From the NCBI RefSeq assembly GCF_001307315.1, contig NZ_LGUC01000001.1:868001-932000 (forward strand): DNA of 64,000 nucleotides, written 5' to 3'. Numbering within the stretch: the first letter of the stretch is position 1; each line of letters begins with the position of its first letter. Under the pieces are notes generated by a model, which worked only from the letters and a program-made list of their open reading frames with translations, was not told where the DNA came from and made no database searches. Below are positions 47,727 to 56,828 of the stretch, one piece after another. The translations under genes and the position numbers were made by a program. The DNA is from Halolamina pelagica (GTDB lineage Archaea; Halobacteriota; Halobacteria; Halobacteriales; Haloferacaceae).

Positions 47727-47801
47727 CTTCTTCACTCACTTCGTTCGTTCAGTCGTAAACTCGCGCTAGTCCCACCCGTCCACGCCGATCACTCGCGGGG
47801 C

Positions 47802-47816
47802 TCCCAGCGAGTCCAC
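47802..47816 (+). repeat. Duplicated 3' end of tRNA-Ala
   Basis: TCCCAGCGAGTCCAC repeats 47713-47727, the last 14 nt of the tRNA plus one flank base, 89 nt downstream in the same orientation. This is the second tRNA in the window with a nearby tail copy, consistent with a scar of tRNA-targeted integration. Confidence 0.6.
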
Positions 47817-47864
47817 CGTTAGGACCGATCGAGCAGCGAGAAGGGGGAGAATCAGCGCCCGGAC

Positions 47865-48609
47865 TCAGTCGAACGTCACGTCGATAGTGAACCGAACGAG
47901 CTGGACGCGATCGACGTTCTCGACTTCACAGGTGAGCCGGCTGCCGTCGTCGCCGTCCGGGCGGTTGCAGTCCATCCCTTCACCCTCGAAGTACGTCTGC
48001 CACGCGCCCGCCGCCGGCGTGGTGAGGTTGACAGTCAGTCGATCGACGTCGGTCTGGTCGATCTCCACGTCGTTGAGGGTGCGGTCAGCGCGTACGAGCA
48101 CGGTCCGCGATCCGGCGATCGTCCGCTCCTGGACGGTGAGCTCCACGACCGGGATGATCACGCTGTCGTTCGCGAGACGGTAGTTGGGGTCGCCCAGCAG
48201 CGTCGAGCCGTCGGACTGGACCCGCGTCACCGCACCCCCGCGTAGCGGATCTTCGTCCCGTCGGCCTCGTACTCGATGGTGTCGAGCGTGTTGTTCCCCG
48301 TTGAGAACTGGCGCGAGCCGTCGGCTGCGAACCCCGAGATGTTCATCGTCACCGGTTCGCCGGGGCCGATGCTCGCCTCCGCCAGCCGGATCTCGGTCCC
48401 GCGGCTGGGGCGCCGCGGGCGGTGATGTCCTCGATGTTGTTCGCGAGCACGTCGAAGGCGCGCTCGGCGTTGTTGACGCGCTCGGCGTCGCGGGCGTCCT
48501 GCAGGCCGGCGTAGCCGACGGTGAGAACGGTACCGACCGTGAGCAACACGAGCGAGAACACGAGCACGAACCCGACGGTCTCGCTCACCCCGCGGCGGTC
48601 ACGGAACAC
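47865..48609 (-). CDS. Type IV pilin-like/DUF7289-type secreted membrane protein (two apparent frameshifts)
   Basis: About 248 residues after repair. The N-terminus (FRDRRGVSETVGFVLVFSL) resembles archaeal type III signal peptides: a basic stretch, then a hydrophobic helix. After it comes an amphipathic region (AERVNNAERAFDVLANNIEDI) and a beta-rich extracytoplasmic domain. The frame breaks at the GGGG run 48408-48411 (ARGAPAAGPRS becomes ARGAPSRGTEIRLAE) and at the CCCCC run 48235-48239 (joining IRYAGGAVTRVQSDG). As written only two unlinked pieces, 48349-48609 and 47865-48230, are visible. A TATA-like CGCTTATGG lies about 26 nt upstream. Function unknown. Confidence 0.75.
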
Positions 48610-48649
48610 GCCTTAGCCTCGGCCAGCGACGCCATAAGCGTTCGCCACG

Positions 48650-48859
48650 TTACTCCTCCTCCAGCAGCCCGAGGTCTTCGACGACGAGGTCCTGAAACGC
48701 CGCCGCGAGTTCGGGGTCGACCCGGGCGAGCTCCTCGCCGTCGTGGACCGACTCGTTGTGTCGGTCGATCCGCTCGGCGAGCTCGTCGAGCGGCACCCGA
48801 GTGGTGGTCTCACACGCGGGACAGTGGATCGGCACCTCGGGGGCGTCGTCGTCGCTCAT
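48650..48859 (-). CDS. Small CxxC protein, unknown function
   Basis: A 69-residue acidic protein with one CxxC in HCPACETTTRVPL, a knuckle that may bind zinc as a dimer or with His33-type residues (DRHNESVHDG). The rest is helical. A TATA-like box centred about 27 nt before the ATG supports the start at 48859. The family is not one I can name; haloarchaea have many such small CPxCG-type proteins. Confidence 0.7.
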   Translation of the reverse strand: MSDDDAPEVPIHCPACETTTRVPLDELAERIDRHNESVHDGEELARVDPELAAAFQDLVVEDLGLLEEE

Positions 48860-48909
48860 ACTCGATGCTCGCCAGCCGGAACCATAAGCGTCCGGATGGG
48901 TTCGGGCGC

Positions 48910-50757
48910 CTACTCGTCGTCGGCGTCCGCGTGGTCGGCGTCGGCGGACTGCGCCCCGCCGGCTGCCGAGCCGGGTTCCTCGACGCCGTAGCGCGCCTCG
49001 GCGGCCGCGGGCGTCAGCTTCCCCAGACGGAGATCGCGCTCGATCGCCGCCGCCGCGCGGTCGTCGGGGTCCCCGTAGCCGCCGGCCCCGGGCGTGCGGA
49101 TGCTGACGACGCTCCCCGCCGGGAGGTCGTGAACCGACTTCTGGGGGAGTTTCTCCCCCTCTGCGTCGGCCGTGGCTGCGGCGTAGGCGTCGGCGTCGGC
49201 GTACAGGTACGCGGCGCCGCGCTCGCCCTCGTCGCCGCCTTCCAGGCCGTACGGCGCGTGGCGCTGCCGGTCGGCGAGCAGGCTGAACCGAGCCTCGTGC
49301 CCCGAACCTCGATATCCCGCCGGAGGCCGAGGCCGCCACGGAACTCGCCGGCGCCGCCGGAGTCGGGCCGCAGCGCGTAGCGCAGGATCCGCAGCGGGTA
49401 GGCCGTCTCCAGCACCTCCGCGGGCGTGTTCATCGTGTTGCTCATGTGGACGTGGACGCCGTCCATGCCGTCCTTGCCCGCGCGGCCGCCGAAGCCCCCG
49501 CCCTGGGTCTCGTAGAAGGCGTACGGCTCGCCGTCGCCGTTCGCCCCTGTGTCGCCGTCGCCGTCCGCCCCCGCGGGTCCGTGCCGCCGAAGGTGACGTT
49601 GTTCATCGTCCCCTGGCACGCCGCGAGCACGCGCTCGGGCGCCTCGGTCGCGAACGCGCCGAGCACCACGTCGGTCACGCGCTGGCTCGTCTCGAGGTTG
49701 CCGCCGACGACCGCCGCCGGCGGTTCGGGGTTGACGAGGCTGCGCTCGGGGGCGTCGATCGTGATGGGTCGGTAACAGCCGTGGTTCGGCGGGATCTCCG
49801 GGTCGGTCACGCACCGAACCGCGTAGTACGTCGCCGAAGAGGTGACCGCCAGCACGGCGTTGATCGGCCCCTCGGTCTGGGGCGCGGTGCCGGCGAAGTC
49901 GACGCCCACCGCGTCGCCGTCGACGGTGACCTCGACCGCGACGGGCAGGTCCTCGTTCCCGCGGCCGTCGTCGTCGAGCAGGTCCGAAAACTCGTAGGTG
50001 CCGTCGGGGAACGCCTCGATCTCGCTGCGCATCCGGCGCTCGGAGTAGTCCTTCACCGCCTCGAAGGCGGCTTCGAGCGTGTCGGCGCCGTACTCCTCGA
50101 CCATCCCGTGGACGCGCTCGCGGGCGGTCTCGTTTGCGGCCTCCTGGGCGCGCACGTCGCCGCGGCGCTCGTCGGGCGTGCGCACGTTCGCGAGGATCAT
50201 GTCGAACACGTCGTCGTCGATCTCGCCGCCCTCGATCAGTTTCACCGGCGGGATCCGGAGCCCCTCCTGGTAGATCTCGGTGGAGTCGGCGGCGACAGAG
50301 CCCGCAGTCGAGCCGCCGATGTCGGCGTGGTGGGCGCGGTTGGCGGCGTAGGCGATGAGCCGCGGTTCGTCGTCGTCGACGGTCTCGGGAGCGAACACCG
50401 GCGAGACGAGCGTGAGGTCGGGCAGGTGGGCGCCCCCGCGGAACGGATCGTTGAGCAAGATCGCGTCGCCGGGGTTCAGGTCGCCCTTGAACGCGTCGAC
50501 GGCCGCGGCGACGGAGAACGGCATCGCGCCGAGGTGGACCGGCATGTTCTCGGCCTGGCTCACCATCTCGCCGTCGGCGTCGAACAGCGCACACGAGCAG
50601 TCCCGGCGCTCCTTGATGTTCGGCGAGTAGCCCGTGCGGACGAGGTTGGCGTTCATCTCCTCGGCGACCGCGACGCAGCCGTTCCGGACGACTTCCAGCG
50701 TGACTGGGTCGACCTCGGTGCCGCCGGGGCCGCCCCACCCGCGGGATCGTCACTCAT
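48910..50757 (-). CDS. hyuB: Hydantoinase B/oxoprolinase family subunit (three apparent frameshifts)
   Basis: About 616 residues after three bases are restored. Family blocks are VTLEVVRNGCVAVAEEMNAN, ERRDCSCALFDADG, ILLNDPFRGGAHLPD and the late ETQGGGFGGRAGKDG. Frames change at the CCCC run 50733-50736 (near the N-terminus, giving PGGTEVDPVTLE), at 49568-49572 (giving TDPRGADGDG) and at 49300-49303 (giving VRGHEARFSLLA). With these repaired it ends at 48910. With HyuA it would hydrolyse hydantoins or 5-oxoproline with ATP; the substrate is unknown. Its ATG overlaps the hyuA stop (ATGA). Confidence 0.9.
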
Positions 50758-52810
50758 CGCTCCACCCCCGTATCCACGACCAGCGTCCCGTCCGGATCCA
50801 CCTCAGCCGACTGGCCGGGACGGAGGACGACCGTGCTCTCAGGCCCCTCGACGACCGCGGGCCCGTCGAAGGCGCCGCCTGCGGGCAGGCGGTCGCGGTC
50901 GTAGATCGGCGCGTCGTGGGCGTCGCCGTCGAAGCGGACCTCGCGGCGCTCGGCGACGGCGTCGTCGACGGTGCCGGCGGCGCCGACGCTGGCCGTTTCC
51001 GGCGAGTCGACGACGCCCCGGGCGTGCAGGCGCAGCGTGACCAGTTCGACCGGCTCCTCGGGGTCGGCGTGGCCGTAGCGGGACTCGTGGCGCTCGTGGA
51101 AGCGCCGCTCGATCGTCTCGAGCATCGCGGCGTCGACCTCGCCGTCGGGCAGCGGGACGGATACGTCGAAGGACTGCCCCGCGTAGCGGAGATCGGCGAC
51201 GCGCTCGAACTCGCGGCGGGCGGGCGGCACGTCCTCGGCGGCGAGTTCGTCGTCGCCCTCGGCACGGAGTTCGGCGAAGGCAGTGGCGACGGTGCCGGCG
51301 TCGACGGCGTCCCACGGCCGGACCATCGACTGGCTGTAGTCGTAGCCCACGTCGCTGATGAGGAGCCCGAGTGCGGAGAGCGCGCCCGCGGTTCGGGGAC
51401 GAGCACGGTCGGCACGTCGAGTTCCGCCGCGAGCGTCGGCGCGTGGAGCGGCCCGGCCCCGCCGAAGGCGACGAGCGCGAACTCCCGGGGATCGTGGCCG
51501 CGCTCGACGGAAACGACCCGCAGCGCGCGGGCCATGTTCGCGTTCGCCACGTCGAGCACGCCCTGTGCGGTTTCCTCGGGCCCCATCCCGAGCTCGTCGC
51601 CCAGCGCTTCGAACGCCGCGCGCACGTCGGCGACGCCCACGTCGCGGTCCTCGGGCAGGAACCCCTCGGGGTCGATTCTCCCGAGGAGGAGGTGGGCGTC
51701 GGTCGTCGTCGGGCGCTCGCCGCCGCGACCGTAGCAGATCGGGCCCGGATCCGCGCCCGCCGAGCGCGGCCCCACGCGGAGCGCGCCGCCGGCGTCGACC
51801 CACGCCACCGAGCCGCCGCCGGAGCCGACGGTGTGCACGTCGATCATCGGCACGCCGACGGTGTAGTCGCCGACGGCCACGTCGGTCGAGACGACCGGCT
51901 CGCCGTCCTGCACGAGCGACACGTCACAGGAGGTGCCGCCCATGTCCATCGTGATGAGGTCCGCGTAGCCCGCGCGGGCGGCGACGTGGGTCGCCCCCTG
52001 AACCCCTGCCGCGGGCCCGGAGAGCAGGGTGTTGACCGGGCGCTCGCGGGCGGCGCCGGCGTCGATCAGGCCGCCGTTGGACTGCATGATCTTCACCGCG
52101 GCGTCGACGCCGCGGCCGCGGACCTCCCGCTCCAGCTCCCCCACGTAGTCGGACATCACGGGCTTGAGTGCGGCGTTGAGGCTCGTGGTGACGCTGCGCT
52201 CGTACTCCCGGATCTCGGGGAGGACGGTGCTCGACTGCGAAACCGAGACATCGGGCAACTCCTCGCGCAGGATCTCGGTGACGCGGTGTTCGTGGGCGGG
52301 GTTCTCGAAGGCGAACAGCAGACAGACCGCGACCGCGGAGACGCCAGTGTCGTCGATGGCGGCGGCGACCGCCCGCACGGCGTCCTCGTCGAGTTCGCGC
52401 AGGACGCTCCCTCGCTCGTCGAGGCGCTCCGGGACCGTGAAGCGGCGGTCCCGCGGCACCACCGGCTCGGCCTTCTCGGCGTCGAAGTCGTAGATGTCCG
52501 GGCGGTCCTGGCGGCCGATCTCCAGCGCGTCGCGGAACCCCTCGGTCGTCACCAGAGCGGTGTCGGCCCACGTGCCCTCCAGCACGGCGTTGGTGGCGAC
52601 GGTAGTGCCGTGGCTGAAAAAGTCGACCGTCTCGGGCGTGTAGCCCGCCGCGGACTCGCTCTCGTCGAGGCCGTTCATCACGCCGCGCTCGGGCTCGTCG
52701 GGCGTCGAGGGCGTCTTCGTGACGGTGACCTCGCCGTCGCGGACGGCGACCACGTCGGTGAACGTGCCGCCGATGTCGACGCCGACGCGTGTCTCGTCTG
52801 TGTCGGTCAC
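50754..52810 (-). CDS. hyuA: Hydantoinase A/oxoprolinase family subunit (apparent frameshift)
   Basis: About 685 residues after repair. An ASKHA-fold ATPase: VGVDIGGTFTDVV (phosphate 1), SHGTTVATNAVLEG, and MDMGGTSCDVSLV (phosphate 2). The frame breaks at the GGGG run 51395-51398: LVPEPRARSPH becomes LVPRTAGALSALGLLISDVG. I start at the GTG at 52810 (VTDTDETRVGVDIGG), since the longer reading to 53089 has no family-like sequence. It overlaps hyuB by 4 nt; the pair is one operon. A 14-bp palindrome lies about 95 nt upstream. Confidence 0.9.
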
Positions 52811-53230
52811 GGTGTGCCTCCGGTGGTCGGGGTCGTACGCATTACTCGTGGGGAGTGGGTCGTAGTACGTGGGTGTTTCCCTCTCGGCGACCTGGACACC
52901 CCCACCCTCGAGGGTGCTAGTTCCCGAGGTGGCAGGCATGTCCAGGTAAAAGGCGGCCGTCGGCGGCCTCGCCGGGACGCTCGGCGGGGGCGTACTCGGC
53001 GCCGTCGCTGGAGCGACGTTCTTCGTCCTCCTTGCGGGCATGACGCCGTCACACGCCCAAACCGTGCCCGTCGCGGAGCTCTCGACCACTACCGTGGGGT
53101 ACGGTGCCGGCGGGGGCTCCCGCCCCGGGGTTGTACTCCGCGCGATCGGTGGGGCCGCCGCCTACTCAGTCCGGGGAGCATCGACCGGGTCAGAAGGTGG
53201 ATAACGAAGCGGCGCCACGGCCACCGCCGC
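52811..53230. other. Intergenic region with an orphan hydrophobic reading frame
   Basis: 420 nt between hyuA and the RNase gene without a confident gene. It holds the hyuA promoter region, the palindrome at 52903-52916, and a plus-strand stretch from about 52950 to 53202 that has no stops and would encode a glycine-spaced hydrophobic segment (GGLAGTLGGGVLGAVAGA) but has no start codon before the hydrophobic part. Confidence 0.5.
52903..52916. promoter_or_regulatory. Perfect 14-bp palindrome upstream of hyuA
   Basis: CACCCTCGAGGGTG is its own reverse complement and lies about 95 nt before the hyuA GTG. It could be an operator for a dimeric regulator or just a hairpin. Confidence 0.4.
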
Positions 53231-54537
53231 CTACACGTCGTGGTCGGCGTCCTCGGCGTCGACGACTTCGACGCCGCGGTTGTTGACGGCGTGGGGGTCG
53301 AGCCCCTGTTCCTGCATGAACTGCTTGTAGAGCCGTTCGGCGGTCTCGCCGTCCTTCTGCTTGTCCGAGGCCCGATCACAGAGTTCGATCAGGTCCTCGG
53401 GCACCTCGTTGGTGTGGACGATCCAGTGGTTGATCAGGTCCGACAGCCGCCGGATGGGCGAGGTGAAGTGGCCGTAGATGTCGAAGTTGAGCGCGTGGTG
53501 GCCGCCGAAGGGGTCGTTCATGTACTTCGCGCGGGGCATCACCTTCAACACGGCGCGCTGGATCTTGTCCAGCGAGCGCCCGGGTGACTCCTCCAGTGCC
53601 GCGTTGACCGCCTTGCGCGGGTCGTCCCCGAACGCCTCGCCCGGGATGGAGACGCCGTCGAGCTCCTGAATCTCCTTCAGCGCCTCGTTCCACTGCTCCG
53701 GGGTGGGCTGGGGTGGACCCGGTACATCGCCTCGACGCCGCGGTCCCACATCAGCGTGTGCGTCACCGCCTTGTTCGCCTTCAGCATCGACTCCTCGATC
53801 ATCGTATGCGCTCGGTCCCGGCGGGGGTTGAGCACGAGCGAGCCGTCGGCCTTCCGCTGTTCGTGCATCCGGTCGGCGAGGTCGAACGCCAGCTTGTTCT
53901 CCTCGTGCAGCGGCGCGTCCTCGTCGTCGAGGCGGTGCTCACACTGGGTGTACGTCAGGCGCTCGTTCGAGTTGATGACCGATTTGTAGATGTCGATCTC
54001 CTCGAAGGAGAGGTTCTCCTTGTCGAGATGCATCTCGACGGTGTGAGCGAGGCGATCCTCCTCGGGGACGAGCGAGCAGACCGTCTCTGCGAGCGAGGGC
54101 GGGAGCATATGGGTGGTGTAGCCCGGCAGATACACCGTGTTACAGCGCTCGACGGCCTCCTCCCACATCAGCGAGTCCGGGTGGACGTAGTGGCTCACGT
54201 CGGCGATGTGGACGTAGAGCACGTACTCGTCGTCGTGCTCCTCGACCGACAGCGCGTCGTCGAAGTCCTGTGCGTCGGCGGGGTCTGTCGTCCACGCGGT
54301 CAGGTCCCGGAGGTCCTCGCGGTCGTCGATCTCCTCCTGGATCTCGTCTTCGACGTTCTCGATGCGGCGTTCGGCCTCCCGGAGCACGGCGGGCGGGAAC
54401 TCGTCACGGAGGTCGAACTCCTCGAACAGCTCGTCGCGTTTCTGTTCCAGCCGTTCGTCGAGGGCTTCGGAGATCAGCACGGGGCCCTGTCCCTCGGCCG
54501 TGCCGGCCTCGGCCTGGGCGTCGTCAGTTTCGCTCAT
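53231..54537 (-). CDS. RNase R/II-family (RNB) exoribonuclease (apparent frameshift)
   Basis: About 435 residues after repair. The RNB catalytic block is DPADAQDFDDALS, whose Asp residues bind Mg, followed by LYVHIADVSHYVHPDS and the late GHFTSPIRRLSDLINHW. It trims RNA from the 3' end. It lacks the S1 and most cold-shock domains of bacterial RNase R, the usual shape of the haloarchaeal enzyme. The frame breaks at the GGGG run 53710-53713: YRVHPSPPRSS becomes YRVHPQPTPEQWNEAL. The start is the ATG at 54537 (MSETDDAQ); longer readings are not family-like. Confidence 0.9.
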
Positions 54538-54602
54538 GGTTCCCGTTGGCGGACCCGGCAGGTAGGCGTTTCGGGGCGACAGCGTCCACAGGGCGAGCCG
54601 GC

Positions 54603-55394
54603 TCAGAGCAGGCCGAAGAAGCCGGCGTACACCAGCCCGCCACCCGCGAACAGCGCCACCGAGAGCAGCACCGCGGCCGGCGTGCCGACGAGGAGCCGTC
54701 GGGCGAGCCCCAGCCGGTCCGTGTCGGCCAACAGGAACGTCGAGCCGCCGTCGATAGTCGCCTGCACGGCGCCGACCGCACCCCGCGCGTCCCGGGCAGC
54801 ACCACAGACCAACACCCCGTCGCCCGGTTCGACCCGGCGCTCGACGTACCGACGGTCCGTCCCGACACCCCACTCGATCGGGCCGAGGCCGACGCTCACG
54901 TCCTCGTCGTCGACGTCGTCGTTGCTGTCGATGAACCGCCGGATCCGCTCCGGCGGCGTGTCGCCACCCTTCACGCCGATCACCGTATCCGGTTCGAGCC
55001 GGAACGTCGCGCCGCTGGGGTCGACCCGGACCTGCCCGCTCCCGTCGTCGAGCAGGAACGGGCTGGCGACGGCGCCGCCGTCGATGGGTTCGAAGCTGGT
55101 CATGGTGCCGAACGGGAAGCCGAGCCACCACAACCCGGAGGACTCCTCCTCCAGCACTTGATACGCCATCGCGACGGCCGAGCGGCCCGAGAACGGCGCC
55201 TCGACAGTTCGGCTGTCTCCGGCCTCGACGACGGTGCCGGAGAAGCAGGCGCGGTCGGGCCGGTCGCCGAGCAGGTCCGAGACGGGACGATCGGGCATTC
55301 GGAGCAAGCGGAGCCCGGTCAGCGGCGCGGGCGCGGCGCCGAGCCAGACGAGGACGCCGGCGAGGAGGAACGCGGCGGGCCAGAGCGGGGGCAT
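54603..55394 (-). CDS. GIDE-like membrane protein, paralogue 1
   Basis: A 263-residue protein with an N-terminal transmembrane helix (AFLLAGVLVWLGAA) and a C-terminal one (VALFAGGGLVYAGFFGLL). Between them is a beta-rich domain starting with a CFSGTVVEAGD...APFSGR block, the pattern I associate with the GIDE domain of MULAN-type proteins, here without a RING finger. The same architecture recurs at 60473-61219. A TATA-like box lies about 27 nt upstream. Function unknown. Confidence 0.65.
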   Translation of the reverse strand: MPPLWPAAFLLAGVLVWLGAAPAPLTGLRLLRMPDRPVSDLLGDRPDRACFSGTVVEAGDSRTVEAPFSGRSAVAMAYQVLEEESSGLWWLGFPFGTMTSFEPIDGGAVASPFLLDDGSGQVRVDPSGATFRLEPDTVIGVKGGDTPPERIRRFIDSNDDVDDEDVSVGLGPIEWGVGTDRRYVERRVEPGDGVLVCGAARDARGAVGAVQATIDGGSTFLLADTDRLGLARRLLVGTPAAVLLSVALFAGGGLVYAGFFGLL

Positions 55395-55453
55395 CGGCTC
55401 GGCTCTCGGCGCCCGCGGGCAAAAGCGGTTCGGCGACGCGGCTCGGAGCGGGC

Positions 55454-55461
55454 GATTTATG
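55454..55461 (+). promoter_or_regulatory. TATA-like box of the PUA protein gene
   Basis: GATTTATG is centred 28 nt before the ATG at 55486, consistent with a leaderless mRNA. Confidence 0.5.
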
Positions 55462-55485
55462 CCCCGAGACGGCCCATCGGGAGGT

Positions 55486-55965
55486 ATGGAGATCAGCTCC
55501 CGTCACCACCTCCGAAGCGACGCCGTAGCCGAGATCGAGAACGCGCTCAGCGAGGGGCTGGGCGTCGACCTCGACGCCGACACGTACGAACTGGTGGAGC
55601 TGGAGGACACCGAGTTCGACGTGGTGCTGGTCGACGGCGACCCGGACGTGCTGTACTACGACGGCGAGCCGTTCCTCTCGGTGCGCGGCGCCAACGCCCA
55701 CCCGCCCGCGGAGGGTGTCGTCACCGTCGACGCCGGCGCGGTGTCGTTCGTCAGCAACGGCGCCGACGTGATGCGCCCCGGGATCACCGAGGCCGACGAG
55801 GGCATCGAGGACGGCGACCTCGTCGTGATCGTCGAGGAGAGCCACGGCAAGGCGCTGGCGGTGGGACGGGCGCTGGTCGACGGCGAGGAGATGGCCGGCG
55901 ACAGCGGGAAGGTGGTCGAGTCGCTACACCACGTCGGCGACGACGTGTACGAGTTCGCGGTCTAA
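55486..55965 (+). CDS. PUA domain RNA-binding protein (MCT-1/Tma20-like)
   Basis: A 159-residue protein. An N-terminal alpha/beta part (EISSRHHLRSDAVAEIENAL, then VLVDGDPDVLYYDGEPFLSV) is followed by a PUA domain: VVTVDAGAVSFVSNGADVMRPGI and GDLVVIVEESHGKALAVGRAL. This two-domain order matches archaeal relatives of MCT-1/Tma20, which act in translation initiation or recycling in eukaryotes. The archaeal role is not settled. Full length, no signal peptide. Confidence 0.85.
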   Translation: MEISSRHHLRSDAVAEIENALSEGLGVDLDADTYELVELEDTEFDVVLVDGDPDVLYYDGEPFLSVRGANAHPPAEGVVTVDAGAVSFVSNGADVMRPGITEADEGIEDGDLVVIVEESHGKALAVGRALVDGEEMAGDSGKVVESLHHVGDDVYEFAV

Positions 55966-56020
55966 CGCCGACGGCGACTGGAACACAGCGCCTTTGAGCG
56001 CGCGCCGCCTCGATCACGGT

Positions 56021-56293
56021 ATGAGCGAGTCTCCCGGGAGCGAGAACGACACGGCACGGAGCTACCGGCTCGACCGGCTGGCAGGGTTCTCGGTGATCGG
56101 CGCGTTCGTCTTCTCGCTCGCGCTGCTGTTCGTCGGCGAGCCGCTGTTCTGGGTCCCCTTCGCCGTCGGCCTGGGCATCGGCCTTCCGGGGTTCGCGATC
56201 CTCGCGGACCGCGAGCGCGACCGGACGGGCAGGGGCGGGCCCGTGTCGGTTGAGGAGGCGGACGCGTCCGAGCCCGGCGAGGAGTCGGGGTAG
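56021..56293 (+). CDS. Small two-helix membrane protein
   Basis: A 90-residue protein with two transmembrane helices (FSVIGAFVFSLALLFVG and FWVPFAVGLGIGLPGFAIL) between charged tails. Family not recognised. I start at the ATG at 56021; CTTTGAG is centred about 26 nt before it. Its stop is directly next to the stop of the convergent cupin gene. Confidence 0.65.
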   Translation: MSESPGSENDTARSYRLDRLAGFSVIGAFVFSLALLFVGEPLFWVPFAVGLGIGLPGFAILADRERDRTGRGGPVSVEEADASEPGEESG

Positions 56294-56788
56294 TTAGGGC
56301 ACCTCACCCGACATCGGGCCGCGGTACCAGCGCCCAGTTTCGGTTCCACACACCTTGCAGACTGCGATGACTGCGTCCTCGTCGTCGGCGCGGTCGAGTT
56401 CGTTGTCGGTCTCCGTCTCACACGCCGGACAGTCGCGGCGTTTCACCTGCTCGCCGTACTCGAGCGGCGCGCCCAGCGCGAGCGCGACGACGCGTTCGTC
56501 GCCGCGGTTCCAGCCGCGCTGGAACTCCTCGCGTCCGAACCGGATCGCCTCGTCGGGTCCGACCGCGACGGAACCGGACTCGGTCTCGAACGTCGCCGTC
56601 CCCGTTATCACGTAGAACACCTCCTCCTGTACCTCGTGGTTGTGGTAGGCGAAGGCGAAGGAGTCGCCGGGTTCCAGTTCGTAGTAGTTCAGCGCGAAGT
56701 CCGTCAGCCCGAGCGGCTCGGTGAGGTGGCGCATCACCGCGGCGGCCTGGATGCTGTCGTCGAGATCGTCGACGGCGATATGCTCCAT
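56294..56788 (-). CDS. Cupin domain protein with C-terminal zinc ribbon
   Basis: A 164-residue protein. The cupin core has YHNHEVQEEVFYVITGTATFET (metal-binding His and Glu set) and later ALALGAPLEYG. After it comes a zinc ribbon with CPAC and CKVC about 25 residues apart, then GRWYRG. Cupin plus zinc ribbon is a recurrent haloarchaeal form of unknown function; it may bind a small molecule or act as a sensor. A TTTTT box is centred about 26 nt upstream of the ATG. Confidence 0.8.
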   Translation of the reverse strand: MEHIAVDDLDDSIQAAAVMRHLTEPLGLTDFALNYYELEPGDSFAFAYHNHEVQEEVFYVITGTATFETESGSVAVGPDEAIRFGREEFQRGWNRGDERVVALALGAPLEYGEQVKRRDCPACETETDNELDRADDEDAVIAVCKVCGTETGRWYRGPMSGEVP

Positions 56789-56828
56789 GGTCGGTGGGTG
56801 GGCTCGAGCGACAAAAAGCCGCGTCGGC

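Noticed and set aside
53677..55845. A 722-residue minus-strand reading that fuses an Arg-rich region to the RNase domain
   Set aside because: The first 430 residues are the antisense or shifted reading of two other genes; only the part from the ATG at 54537 is family-like.
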